In this document: piece after piece, positions 56,401-64,000 of the stretch
Numbering within the stretch: position 1 is the stretch's first letter
How the letters are laid out: every line of letters starts with the position of its first letter
Origin: DATAYA01 sp963754235
Lineage (GTDB): Bacteria > Pseudomonadota > Alphaproteobacteria > Acetobacterales > Acetobacteraceae
Assembly: GCA_963754235.1 (NCBI GenBank)
Contig: CAVWFK010000002.1
Coordinates: 197,241-261,240, forward strand
Direction of reading: 5' to 3'
Length of the DNA stretch: 64,000 nt
The notes under the pieces: generated by a model
The model's database searches: none
The model's input: the letters and a program-made list of their open reading frames with translations, nothing else
What the model was told of the DNA's origin: nothing
Made by a program: the position numbers and the translations under genes

Positions 56401-56937
56401 CCCGGCCGCACCGGGCTGGCCGAGGCGGTGGCGCGCAATCTCTTCAAGCTGATGGCCTACAAGGACGAGTACGAGGTGGCGCGGCTGCTCACCGACGCCG
56501 CCTTCCACCGCCGGCTCGATGCGATGTTCGAGGGCAGGCGGCGCGTCGTGTTCCATCTGGCCCCGCCGATCCTGGCGCGGCGCGACCCCTCGACCGGGCA
56601 CTTGCGCAAGCGCGCGTTCGGGCCGTGGGTGCTGCCGGCCTTCCGCCTGCTCGCGCGCGTCCGGCGGCTACGCGGCACCGCGCTCGATCCCTTCGGCCGC
56701 ACAGCCGAACGCCGCGCCGAACGCGCGCTGGTCGCCGAGTACGAAGCGCTGGTCGAGGAGTTCGCCTCACGGCTCGATGGCGACAACCATGCCTGCGCGC
56801 TCGAACTCGCGGCGCTGCCGGACGCCATCCGCGGCTTCGGTCACGTCAAGGCGGCGAGCCTGGATGGGGCGAAGGCGCGGAGAGCGATGCTGCTGACCGC
56901 TTTCCGGGCGCCGGCGGCACCCAGCGCAGCGGCGTAG
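53473..56937 (+). CDS. Indolepyruvate ferredoxin oxidoreductase, fused alpha-gamma form
   Basis: A 1154-residue protein joining IorA- and IorB-like parts. The N-terminal pyrimidine-binding region begins YLSGTQALARLPMVQ and has GYRGSPLGGLDLALW. The thiamine-diphosphate domain lies at about 430-590, with CSGCPHNTSTRVPEGSEA and GIGCHTMAVWMD. An iron-sulfur site follows (CEGCGDCSAKSNC). The gamma domain from about 720 has LLTGIGGTGVVTIGALLG. It oxidatively decarboxylates aryl or branched 2-oxoacids to acyl-CoA, reducing ferredoxin. The C-terminal DUF6537-like part ends the chain. It converges on, and overlaps by 92 bases, the GT2 gene. Confidence 0.92.
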   Translation: MALARSVALDDKYTLDRDRIYLSGTQALARLPMVQRRRDAAAGLSTAGYVSGYRGSPLGGLDLALWQAAALTARHDIVFRPGVNEELAATAIWGTQQASAGTSGRHDGVFALWYGKGPGVDRSGDAFKHGNAAGSSRNGGVLVVAGDDHLAKSSTLPHQSDYCFIAAGIPVLVPSGIDEFVPFGVFGWALSRFSGCWVGFRAVAAIAEGSASVDAGAALAMRFAQPEVALPPGGLHIRLGDDWNLQEARLHEFKLPAALAFARANAIDRNVLDGGAAPLLGLLTGGKSFPDVIEALDLLGIDAARAGRIGLRLRKIGLAWPLEPEGVRDFADGIEEILVIEEKRPVIEAQVKERLYGRTNAPRVLGKHGPDGAALLPVTGELDPLTAAQAIGRRLAALGRADAAIAARLAEIETQLARRAEAVAPALKRTPYFCSGCPHNTSTRVPEGSEAAGGIGCHTMAVWMDRSTVGYTQMGGEGAQWVGMAPFTTTPHIFQNLGDGTYFHSGILAIRQAVAAGVNITYKLLYNDAVAMTGGQKLDGTLTVPDLVAQLRAEGVGRIVVVSDAPERHDAGRLGVDVRNRDDLDAVQRALREVPGVTAIVYEQTCASEKRRRRKRGTMTDPARRAVINEAVCEGCGDCSAKSNCLSVVPVETAFGTKRAIEQSSCNRDFSCVGGFCPSFVTIEGGSLRKPAPASAKEAGADDLPQPNLPDITGRTCNILLTGIGGTGVVTIGALLGMAAHLDGRGVVVLDQTGLAQKGGAVTTHVRIAGDPETVRGTHIPDGAADLILGCDLVVAAGAEALRLARAGRTRAIVNTHQTVTAEFTRHSTFYRFPADDLCRAIGRAVGEPGEDFFDAVALATGLLGDAIAANPLLLGYAWQSGTLPVSEEALLRAIALNGVAVELNRLAFAWGRRAAHDMASVRRAAGLDVPPPAPETLAALVERRAAFLADYQDAAYAARYRRTVARAAEVARRQAPGRTGLAEAVARNLFKLMAYKDEYEVARLLTDAAFHRRLDAMFEGRRRVVFHLAPPILARRDPSTGHLRKRAFGPWVLPAFRLLARVRRLRGTALDPFGRTAERRAERALVAEYEALVEEFASRLDGDNHACALELAALPDAIRGFGHVKAASLDGAKARRAMLLTAFRAPAAPSAAA

Positions 56938-57994
56938 GGGAGCGCAGCAGCCCGATCGCGAACGACGCCGCGGCATCGCCAAGCGAGGCATGGAACCCGG
57001 CGCGCAGCGATCTCGCGCGCAGGTGCTCGCCGACCAGCCACGGACGGCCGCGACGCATCGCGGCGCGGACCGAATGCCACCAGATCTGGCCCGTGAACTC
57101 CCTGATCCGCGCCTCGTCGGCGGGCGCCGGCCGGTAGGTTTCGAGGAAGCCCTCGAGCAATTGGCCCAGGGACCTGCCGAGACGGCGCAGGGTTGCGCTG
57201 TCCAGCGGCGGGCTGCCATTGGGGATATGCCGCACGATCAGCCGCGCCGCCTCGTCTGCCTCTGTGCCGAGAATGGGCGCATACACCTCGGCCAGGATCG
57301 CAGCCGCGTTTGCAACCATCACCGGCTTGACCGCGTGCGTCGTGTTGCCCTGGTGGTTGCGGTAGGTGCACAGCACCTCGGGCAGCAGGGCAACCTCTCC
57401 CACGCGCGCGAGGCGGAGATAGAGGTCGTAATCGTCCGCATAGACCGCCGGCTCGCGCATGAAGCTCTCCAGCCGGCGCACGGCGTCGGTGCGGAACATC
57501 ATCGCCGAGTAGCTGTAGGGATTGCGCAAATGCAATTGCCAGCGCATCACGACGGGCGTGTTGCCCGACCCGTAGCTCGCGTGGATGAGGCGACCGTCCG
57601 GCGCCAGTTCGCGAACCTGGGTGCCGACCAGCACCACCGACGGCTCTGCGTCCAGCAACGCAACCTGCCGCGCGAGGCGCGTGGGTGAGGCGAGGTCGTC
57701 GTGATCCAGCGCCGCGACATACTCGGCCGCGCAGGCCGCGAAGCCCGCATTGCGCGCGCCGACGATGCCGAGATTGCGGGCGTTGCGGATCACCCGGATG
57801 CGCGGGTCCGCGATTGCGGCCAGCAGCGCCGGCGTGGCATCGGTCGAGCAGTCATCTACCACCACCAGCTCGAAATCGGCGAAGCTGTGGGCGAGCACGC
57901 TCGCGATGCTTTCACCGATGGTCCGGGCGCCGTTATAGGTGGTCATCAGCACGCTGACGCGCGGTCGCCTGCCGCCGGTCCTCTCGTCGCTCAC
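56846..57994 (-). CDS. GT2-family glycosyltransferase
   Basis: A 382-residue GT-A glycosyltransferase. VSVLMTTYNGARTIGESIASVLAH opens the nucleotide-sugar domain, with VVVDDCSTD and the metal-binding YVAALDHDD. The segment RNHQGNTTH comes near residue 220. The C-terminal third is helical and less conserved. The start is GTG 57994; the frame continues upstream through the repeat element without similarity. Its last 31 codons lie inside the oppositely transcribed IorAB gene. It is not part of the exosortase cluster and its acceptor is unknown. Confidence 0.85.
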   Translation of the reverse strand: MSDERTGGRRPRVSVLMTTYNGARTIGESIASVLAHSFADFELVVVDDCSTDATPALLAAIADPRIRVIRNARNLGIVGARNAGFAACAAEYVAALDHDDLASPTRLARQVALLDAEPSVVLVGTQVRELAPDGRLIHASYGSGNTPVVMRWQLHLRNPYSYSAMMFRTDAVRRLESFMREPAVYADDYDLYLRLARVGEVALLPEVLCTYRNHQGNTTHAVKPVMVANAAAILAEVYAPILGTEADEAARLIVRHIPNGSPPLDSATLRRLGRSLGQLLEGFLETYRPAPADEARIREFTGQIWWHSVRAAMRRGRPWLVGEHLRARSLRAGFHASLGDAAASFAIGLLRSPTPLRWVPPAPGKRSAASLSAPSPHPGSPP

Positions 57995-58025
57995 CTGCCT
58001 ACCGCCGCTTTCAGTCCCGTATTCC

Positions 58026-58117
58026 CCGTCATGCTCGGCGAAAGGCGAGCATCCACGATTCGCACGCCGCCGGCCAGTCGTGGATGGCCGGCCTCCGTCG
58101 ACCATGACGGAGGAGCA
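58026..58117. repeat. REP-like double-hairpin palindrome, copy 2
   Basis: CCGTCATGCTCGGC with GGCGAGCATCCACGA, a spacer of about 20 bases, then CGTGGATGGCCGGC with GTCGACCATGACGG. It shares sequence, order and folding with the copy at 14590. It lies between the starts and ends of two minus-strand genes (sugar isomerase-like upstream, GT2 downstream), in intergenic DNA as expected of REP elements. Confidence 0.8.
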
Positions 58118-58162
58118 ATGGTCATGACATACGACCGTCCTAAGAGCGGCGCAAGTGCTCGT

Positions 58163-59017
58163 TCACCCGGCCAGCAACGTCCGCAGATATGTGACGCTGG
58201 CGGCCACGGCTGCGTCCTCATCACCGCCATACCGCGGGTCCAGGTAATCGATCTCCACCGCGAGCAGCCCCCGATAATCCGCTTGCCGCAGCAAGCGCAC
58301 CACCTCGGCGACATCGATCAGCCCCTCGCCCAGCGGCACGCTCGGCCAGAAGCCGAAGGTCTTGGGGTCGCCCTGGTGGGCCGCCAGGCTCTTGACGTGG
58401 GTGGCGCGCGCGAATGGCGCGAGCCGGCGCGCGACCGCCATCGGATCTTCCGACATGCGAAGATTGTTGCCGGTATCGAGGCAGACGCCGAGCCAGGGCG
58501 AGCCGACCGCGTCGATCAGCTCGGCCATCTCCTCGGCCAGCAGGTCGATGTGGTTCTCGATCGCCATCACCACGCCCGTCCGCTCCGCCGGCCCGCACAG
58601 CCGCCGCAGCAGCGGCACCAGCTTGGCCTTGTGCTCCGCCCACGTGGCCGGCCGCGTCCGCCGGCCGCCGCCGCAGATGCGCATCACGCGCGCACCCACG
58701 CGCCGCGCTGCGTCCAGATGCCGCACCAGATCCTCCGCCGCCTCCGGCAGCGTGCCGGAGCCGAGGCCGTTCGGATGCCCCCACGCCCAGACCGGCTCGA
58801 TCCCCAGCGCCTCTAGCCGCTCGCGCAGGCTGGCCAGGAAGGCGTCGGTCGGCTCGGGCAGATAGCAGCATTCGAGCGAGACGCCTTCGGCGCCGAGCGC
58901 ATGGGCGCGATCGAGGAAATCCCACACCGTCATCCGCCGGCCCGGATCGGTTTGCAGGTCCGGATACCAGTCGCCGAAGAAGCGATGGTAGCAGTAGGAG
59001 TTGATGCCGATCTTCAT
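58163..59017 (-). CDS. Sugar phosphate isomerase/epimerase-like TIM-barrel protein
   Basis: A 284-residue xylose-isomerase-like barrel. MKIGINSYCYHRFFGDWYP is the start. GVSLECCYLPEP, MAIENHIDLLAEEM (metal-ligand glutamate), GVCLDTGNNLRMSEDP (aspartate), THVKSLA (histidine) and LLAVEIDYLDP (final glutamate) give the divalent-metal site. Members epimerise or dehydrate sugars or act as endonuclease IV relatives; the reaction here cannot be told. It is a single gene with no sugar operon around it. Confidence 0.83.
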   Translation of the reverse strand: MKIGINSYCYHRFFGDWYPDLQTDPGRRMTVWDFLDRAHALGAEGVSLECCYLPEPTDAFLASLRERLEALGIEPVWAWGHPNGLGSGTLPEAAEDLVRHLDAARRVGARVMRICGGGRRTRPATWAEHKAKLVPLLRRLCGPAERTGVVMAIENHIDLLAEEMAELIDAVGSPWLGVCLDTGNNLRMSEDPMAVARRLAPFARATHVKSLAAHQGDPKTFGFWPSVPLGEGLIDVAEVVRLLRQADYRGLLAVEIDYLDPRYGGDEDAAVAASVTYLRTLLAG

Positions 59018-59166
59018 CGGGCGGCGCCCTTCTCAAAGTCTCACGGAGGAGGAAATGGGTGACTGAACCACCTTTGGCTAGGTTTCTTGCTGGCCATCTG
59101 GACGTGACACCGCTATTTGGGGTTCGATTGCATATGCATTCCCATCAGCCTTGCGGGAGACGAACT

Positions 59167-60382
59167 ATGCCGGCCGACACCATTTTGCGCGCTGCGTTCA
59201 TTCTTGGATGCGCCTTGGCGCTTTCCATCCCATCGCGTCGCGCCTCGGCCGAGGTCTCGGCCGCGACCCCGTCGGTGCAGGCCAAAATCGCCGCGGCGGT
59301 CGAGCAGGAGCGCAAGGTCTATGGCGGCAAAACTCCGGTTCCGGCGGCCCTGGTGGGGGTATGGGACGGATCGGGCGGAAGCTACGTGCACGCCTTCGGC
59401 GACGCCGATCTGGCAACGCGCCGGCGGCTGACTGCGGCGGATCACTTCCGCATCGGCAGCAACACCAAGACCTTCGTCATCAGCGTCCTTCTGCAATTGG
59501 TGGACGAAGGCAAGCTGAAACTCGACGATCCGCTCAGCCGCTTCTCGCTCGGCGTGTCGATCCCCAATGCCGACCACATTACGGTGCGGGAGCTGTGCCA
59601 GATGCGCAGCGGCCTGTTCGAGGCGTACCACACGCCCGAATTCGATCACCTGACCAACATCCACGACATGAAGTTCGACGCGCGCACGCTGATCACCTGG
59701 GCAATGAAGCAGAAGCCCTATTTCCCGCCCGGCACCGGCTATAAGTACAGCAACACCAACTACCTGATCCTGGGGCTGATCATTGCAAGCACGACGCAGG
59801 ATTTGGTCGGCGACCAGATCCGCAATCGCCTGCTGAAGCCGTTCCATTTGATGCAAACCAGCTATCCCGAGACCGAGGCGATGCCGGACCCGTGGGCCCA
59901 CTGGTAACTCGCTTCGCAAGGACGGCACGTGGCAGGACGTCAGCGGCATGATCCCGGTTTCCCTGATGGGCGCGGCGGGCGAGATGATATCGGATATGGA
60001 TGATATGAAGCGCTGGGTGAAACTCTATGTCGAAGGGAAGACGAATGGGCCTGCAACGCAGCGCGCGCGAATGACCTGCATTCCAATCGGGCAAGGAAAT
60101 CTGTCATTCGGGCTCGGCATCGGGTGCAGTGCCGGCTGGTATGGCTACACCGGCGGCCTGCCCGGCTACAACACCGCCGGCTACTATTTCCCCGCTGCGA
60201 ACGTGACTGTCATGTCTTGGGTCACGCTGCAGGCGGACAATCCGTTCCCTGGCGTTGCAAATGCGATATTCAAGGATATCGCGCGCATCATGACCCCGGG
60301 AAACATTCCCTTTGTCACGGGTAAGCCCACACCCGACACCGCGAAGGCGCAGCCGTGGGCGCAACCCGTTATCGCCAAGTAG
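59167..60382 (+). CDS. Serine hydrolase, beta-lactamase class C/D-Ala-D-Ala carboxypeptidase type, frameshifted
   Basis: Signal peptide, then the beta-lactamase fold. The nucleophile motif SxxK is in FRIGSNTKTFVISVLLQL, and YxN is in YKYSNTNYLILGL. The frame stops at MPDPWAHW (TAA at 59905-59907). The following sequence, KDGTWQDVSG and MIPVSLMGAAGEMISDMDDMKRW, continues the domain one frame over, so an extra base near 59900-59905 (CACTGGTAAC for CACGGTAAC) is likely. It ends at 60382 after about 400 residues. The class includes beta-lactamases, esterases and peptidases; activity is unknown. Confidence 0.82.
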
Positions 60383-60408
60383 CGGCGAACGACCCCTCGA
60401 CCGTCTCG

Positions 60409-61580
60409 CTACAGCCAGGGACTGTCCGGCGGCAGCCCCATCAGGTGCCGCCCGACCGCTTCGAAATGGCTCTCCCGCGCCGCACCTGCTGGGCCAACGC
60501 GTGGATGTCGCGAAAGCGCCGCTCGAACGCGCCCGCGGCGAACACCGCGTCGCCGCCGGCGGCGTGGTAGGCGGCATCCGCAACCCGCGTCGCCTCGCCG
60601 ATCGCGTGCGTAGCCGCCATGCGGATCGCGACCCGGCGATCGAGCGGGATCATCGGCCCACCGTCGCACGCCTCCCGCCAGGCGCCTTCCAGCGTATCGT
60701 GCAGCAGCAGCCGCGCCGCGCGCAGCCGCGCTTCGGCCTGGCCGACCTCGCGTTGCAGCGAAGGCGTGTCGCGCAGCGTGCGCGCCATCGCACGCGGCAC
60801 CTTGCCCGCCGCGAAGGCGATCAGGGCCGCGAGCATCGCCTGCGCGATGCCGAGGGAAACGGGGCGAAGCTTGCTCCATAGATCGCATTTGTCGTGAAAC
60901 GATACAATGGCGCATCAAGCCGGCGTTCCTCCGGCTGGTCGCGCAGCAAGCCGAAGGCTTCGGGCACGAACAGGTCGGTCGCCCGGAACGTGTCGCTGCC
61001 GGTGCCTCGGAGGCCGATCACCTGCCAGACCGGCACGATTTCGGCCGCCTCGCGCGGGAACAGCAGGGTTCGCTCGCCTAGCTTCGTGCCATCCTCCGCC
61101 ACGAGCGCGGCATGGCCGCCGAGCCAGGAGCGTGATGGCAGCCGCTCGCGAACCGCCACTCGCCGGTCAGCCGGAACCCGCGTGGCACCACGACCGCCCT
61201 GGCACCGGCCCCGGTCCCCATGCGAGCACCGCGCGCGGATCGGCGAACACCGTGCGGGCGGCATCCGGCGCCAGGTAGGCGGCGGCGAACGCGCAACCGG
61301 AGGCCTGGCCGAGGCACCAAGCTGTGCTGGCGTCGGCGGCCGCGATCGCCTCGATCACCGCAACATAACGTGAGGGTGCAAGCTCAAGGCCGCCGACGAC
61401 GTGCGGCAGCAGCATCCGGAACAGTCGTGCCTCGTGCAGCGCGTCGAGCACGTCGTCGGTCAGCACGCCGGCTGCCTCCATGCGCGGAGCGGCCGCAGCC
61501 AGCAGCGGGCCGAGGGCGCGCCCGCCCGCCAGCAGCAAGGGCTCGGTCCCCTCCTGCTCCTGCGCCACCTCTGCCGCCAC
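60409..61580 (-). pseudogene. Acyl-CoA dehydrogenase-like flavoprotein, at least four frameshifts
   Basis: Pieces read in order on the minus strand: LLAGGRALGPLLAAAAPRME and ADASTAWCLGQASGCAFAAA (N-terminal helical domain), VVVPRGFRLTGEWRFASGC (middle strand region), then GERTLLFPREAAEIVPVWQV and GTGSDTFRATDLFVPEAF, then AQMLAALIAFAAGKVPRAMA, and finally HLMGLPPDSPWL with the stop at 60411-60409. These follow the acyl-CoA dehydrogenase/HpaA-type monooxygenase architecture with its C-terminal Acyl-CoA_dh_2 helices. Each junction needs one missing base. Either the gene is decayed or this stretch is poorly sequenced. Confidence 0.72.
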
Positions 61581-61638
61581 CCGCCCCCTCCGCTGCCGAT
61601 CGGGTCAGGCTGATCGGCGGCGCGGGCGATGGCAAGGC

Positions 61639-61984
61639 TTACGGGTAGCCGTAGGCAGGCGGCGGTGGCGGATAGGCCGGAGCGTAGTAGCCCGGCGGCG
61701 GGTAATAGGCGGGCGGCGGCGGGGCGCAGGACACCGGCGGTCGGCGGCGCGTAATATGCCGGCGGCGCATACGCGCCGGCCACCGCCGCGCCAATGCCGA
61801 GACCGAGCAGCGCCCCCGCCACGGCGGCCCCGCCGTTGTTCCAACCGCCGCCATGCCAGTCACCTCCGTGCCAGCCGCCGCCATGCCAGCCACCCCCGTG
61901 CCACTCGGCCTGGGCCGCCAGCGGCGCGCCGGCGATCGCCAGAGTGGCGAACCCCGCGACCGTTCCGCGCATCAGCGCGTTCAT
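61639..61984 (-). CDS. Secreted WHGG-repeat, Pro/Tyr-rich protein, frameshifted
   Basis: A signal peptide (MRGTVAGFATLAIAGAPLAAQA) is followed by four repeats of WHGGGW or WHGGDW type, a hydrophobic glycine-rich helix (GAAVAGALLGLGIGAAVAGA) and a tail of alternating prolines and tyrosines ending YPPPPPAYGYP. The tail is in another frame; one extra base near 61735-61745 joins YYAPP to PPVSCAPPPPAYYPPP. The product is about 114 residues. Similar small proteins occur in Alphaproteobacteria and are usually called YXWGXW-type or glycine-rich surface proteins; function unknown. Confidence 0.65.
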
Positions 61985-62184
61985 CGTTCCATCTCCTGTC
62001 CTATCCAGTTAAAGCGCGCTCCGGCCCGCAAGGTTGCGAGAAGGCAAACCCGGCACCCAGCATCATACAGCGGACGCCCGATTTGCTGGCGAAATGCTGA
62101 AGCGATGATGGCGCCGCGCGGGTGGGTTGACCCCGCCGCGCCCGGTCCCGACGATCCGCGCCGCGCGGGAAGCGGGAGGACGGC

Positions 62185-63106
62185 ATGATCCTGGTCACCA
62201 ACGGCGAGGGCTATCCGGGGGCGGACACCACCGCGCGGCTGCTCGCCGAGGGCGGTAGCCCGCTCGATGCCGTCGAGGCCGGCGTGCGGCTGGTCGAGCA
62301 GGACGAGCGGGTGCGCACGGTCGGCCGCGGCGGCTGGGCCAACATTCTGGGCGAGGGTGGAACTTGACGCCGCGATGATGGATGAGACCACGCCGCGACC
62401 TGCGCGGTCGGCTCCGTGAAGGTATTTTTGCACCGGTCACGATCGCGCGCGCGGTGATGGAGCGGCTGCCGCACGAGTCGCTGGTGGCGGAGGGGGGGAG
62501 ACGTTCGCCCGCGAGATCGGCGCCGAGACCGCCGAGAACCTGCTGCCGCATGCCTGCGATGCCTGGCAGGATGGTTCGACCGCGCGGTGCGGGGCGAGGC
62601 GCGCGAGCGCTGGCCCGAAAGCGGGCTGATCGCGCACGTGAACCGCCAGATTATGCCGGAGGGTCCCGCCGGAACCACGGTGTTCCTGGCTCGCGCGCGG
62701 GACGGCGCCATCGCCTCGGGCAGCAGCACTTCAGGCTGGCAGTGGAAGCATCCAGGCCGGCTCGGCGACACGCCGATCATCGGCGCCGGGTCGTATGCTG
62801 ACACGCGCCACGGCGCCTGCGCCTGCACCGGTGTGGGCGAGATGGCGATCCGCTGCGGCACCGCGCGTGCGGTGGTGCTGTATATGAAGAAGGGTGCGAG
62901 CTGTACACGACGCAATGGGTGAGGCGGTCGAGGACATGCGCGCCATGCGCGGCGGCCTGCTCGGGCGGATCACCATCCACGCCATCGACACGCGCGACAA
63001 TCATCGCGCGGTGTCGGTGAACGGGGACGGCACCAACGCCTTTTATCTCTGGCGCGAGGGCGAGGCCCGCGCCAGCCGGTGGCCGCGCGAGCCGATTCCG
63101 CTTTAA
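62185..63106 (+). pseudogene. N4-(beta-N-acetylglucosaminyl)-L-asparaginase-like protein, several frameshifts
   Basis: The start MILVTNGEGYPGADTTARLL and GGSPLDAVEAGVRLVEQDE match Ntn-type asparaginases. Later pieces in other frames give TIARAVMERLPHESLVAEGG, GTTVFLARARDGAIASGSSTSG (with the region of the autocleavage threonine), TPIIGAGSYADTRHGACACTG with GEMAIRC, and finally VHDAMGEAVEDMRAMRGG. At least five single-base shifts are needed. Intact relatives split to expose an N-terminal threonine nucleophile and cleave asparaginyl bonds. Confidence 0.7.
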
Positions 63107-63342
63107 GAGTTGGTTTCTGCGACAGCCGAAAGCGCGTCCGCCCCGGCGGCGAGCGCGGTGCTGGCGACCGGTTCGATCCCGAACCCGTACGCGTTGGATT
63201 TAAGCGCGGCGAAGATCGTGACGCCATCGCCCACGTGGTTGCGGATGCGGCGCGTGAACCCGGCGACGGCGCCGAGATCGATTTCGAACTGGTTGCGCCG
63301 CGCATGCGCTTCCAGATTGGCGAACTCTGCTACGGCCGTCAT
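63103..63342 (-). pseudogene. N-terminal fragment of alanine racemase-like protein
   Basis: Only 79 residues: FEIDLGAVAGFTRRIRNHVGDGV, then ALKSNAYGFGIEPVASTALAAGAD. The lysine in KSNAYGFG corresponds to the PLP-binding lysine of alanine racemases. Full-length enzymes are about 370 residues, so the C-terminal 80 percent is missing. The frame ends in TAA and overlaps the 3' end of the asparaginase-like gene by four bases, consistent with a deletion joining the two. Confidence 0.6.
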
Positions 63343-63482
63343 CGTTTCCTCTGGTTTTGTCGGGAGCTTTCTTCAGGTCTCCCGCCGGTTCAAGTTCTAT
63401 TTCGGGGAAGGGCCGGAGCCGCTTGCCTAGCTCGGGGCCGCCGTACGCAACAATGACTGCCTCAAGGAGGGAAGGCAACGGG

Positions 63483-64000
63483 ATGATAGCCGACCCGATC
63501 GAGTTCGAGTTGTTCAAAAACGCCATACTCTCGATCGCCGACGAGATGGCCTTGACGGTGTTCCGGACCACCTACTCCGGCGTGCTCAAGGACAACATGG
63601 ACTACTCGACAGCCATGATCCACCGGCGAGGGCAACCTGGTAGCGCAGGGAATCCGCCCACTCTGCCCGGCCATCTCGGCTCCATGCCGACCGCGATGCG
63701 CGCCATGCTGGACGCGTTCGGCGACGACATCCACCCCGGCGACATGCTCGCGCTGAACGATCCGTTCCGCGGCGGCATGCACCTGCCGGACATCTTCGTG
63801 TTCAAGCCGATCTTCTACCATGGCGAACTGCTCGCCTATGCGGCGACGATCTGCCACCACACCGATGTCGGCGGCCGGGTGCCGGGCTCCAATGCGTCGG
63901 ACTTCACCGAGATCTATCAGGAGGGGCTGCGTATCCCGCCCCTGAAGATCTACGATCGCGGCAAGCGCAACGAGACCCTGTTCGCACTGATCGAGGCCAA
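63483..64000 (+). CDS. Hydantoinase B/oxoprolinase family protein (3' end outside window)
   Basis: The start MIADPIEFELFKNAILSIADEM with FRTTYSGVLKDNMDYS is the N terminus of HyuB-type subunits. LPGHLGSMPTAM, LNDPFRGGMHLPDIFVF and TICHHTDVGGRVPGSNASD follow. HyuB with HyuA hydrolyses cyclic amides such as hydantoins or 5-oxoproline using ATP. Around 63619-63656 about a dozen residues are out of frame (an extra base then a lost base); the family reading TGEGNLVAQGI is visible one frame over. AAGGAGG lies about a dozen bases before the ATG. About 173 residues are seen. Confidence 0.85.
   Translation, partial: MIADPIEFELFKNAILSIADEMALTVFRTTYSGVLKDNMDYSTAMIHRRGQPGSAGNPPTLPGHLGSMPTAMRAMLDAFGDDIHPGDMLALNDPFRGGMHLPDIFVFKPIFYHGELLAYAATICHHTDVGGRVPGSNASDFTEIYQEGLRIPPLKIYDRGKRNETLFALIEA

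Noticed and set aside
59059..59166. Extended N terminus for the serine hydrolase
   Set aside because: The signal peptide begins at the ATG at 59167; the 36 upstream codons lack similarity.

Overview
The window is GC-rich (roughly 70 percent) chromosomal DNA. It has tightly packed operons with many ATGA/GTGA stop-start overlaps. An alphaproteobacterium is likely, plausibly of the Acetobacteraceae/Rhodospirillales. The grounds are the exosortase-A (XrtA/PEP-CTERM) exopolysaccharide locus, the CoxD/E/G-type molybdoenzyme accessory genes, the fused indolepyruvate ferredoxin oxidoreductase and the general gene style. No rRNA or taxonomic marker is present, so the family assignment is inference.

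Layout. 0-4.2 kb: partial sulfotransferase, moaE-moaD, a proline-rich lipoprotein, pgsA, a LolA-like protein and tRNA-Val(GAC). 4.2-12.8 kb: an AcuI-type reductase, a single-Mop molbindin, a short tandem-repeat array, a zinc alcohol dehydrogenase, then a molybdoenzyme maturation block on the minus strand (CoxG, MoxR/CoxD, VWA/CoxE, two XdhC-type proteins, a molybdopterin-binding/nucleotidyltransferase fusion). No Mo enzyme subunit accompanies it. 12.9-23 kb: a histone-deacetylase-like/AcuC protein, a DUF192 protein, formamidase with its FmdB zinc ribbon, a PLP-dependent dehydratase, a PIN-domain toxin with its partner, DUF423, YjbQ, an AstE-like deacylase, ArgE and a succinate-semialdehyde dehydrogenase.

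23-45.2 kb is a complete-looking XrtA exopolysaccharide locus in two divergent arms that meet at 33.8-34.46 kb. Leftward: initiating sugar transferase, PrsK sensor kinase, PrsR sigma-54 activator, PrsT TPR protein, a ligase/polymerase, a small membrane protein and a GT4 glycosyltransferase. Rightward: Wza-type export lipoprotein, chain-length determinant, tyrosine autokinase, outer-membrane barrel, ExeA-like ATPase, deacetylase, FemAB protein, glycosyltransferase and exosortase A. Together these encode initiation, elongation, export, regulation and exosortase-linked sorting of a surface polysaccharide. No PEP-CTERM substrate is seen here.

45.2-49.5 kb is a foreign patch: a 5' piece of an ISAs1-type transposase, a large class III cyclase/ATPase/TPR regulator with less GC-biased codons, and the 3' end of a Tn3-family transposase. 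49.5-52.7 kb is a branched-chain-amide ABC transporter (livF, livG, truncated livM) in which livH and parts of livM and the binding protein have been lost. 53-59 kb: an HU-like protein, fused IorAB, a GT2 glycosyltransferase, a palindromic repeat and a sugar isomerase-like protein. 59-64 kb holds a serine hydrolase, a WHGG-repeat secreted protein, an acyl-CoA dehydrogenase-like gene, an asparaginase-like gene, an alanine racemase fragment and the start of a hydantoinase B.

A quality point runs through the whole window. At least seven otherwise healthy genes are broken by one extra base, and damage becomes dense after 59.9 kb. Many of these lesions may be sequencing or assembly errors rather than biology. 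Genes with one such lesion are listed as CDS with the break noted; genes with several are listed as pseudogenes.
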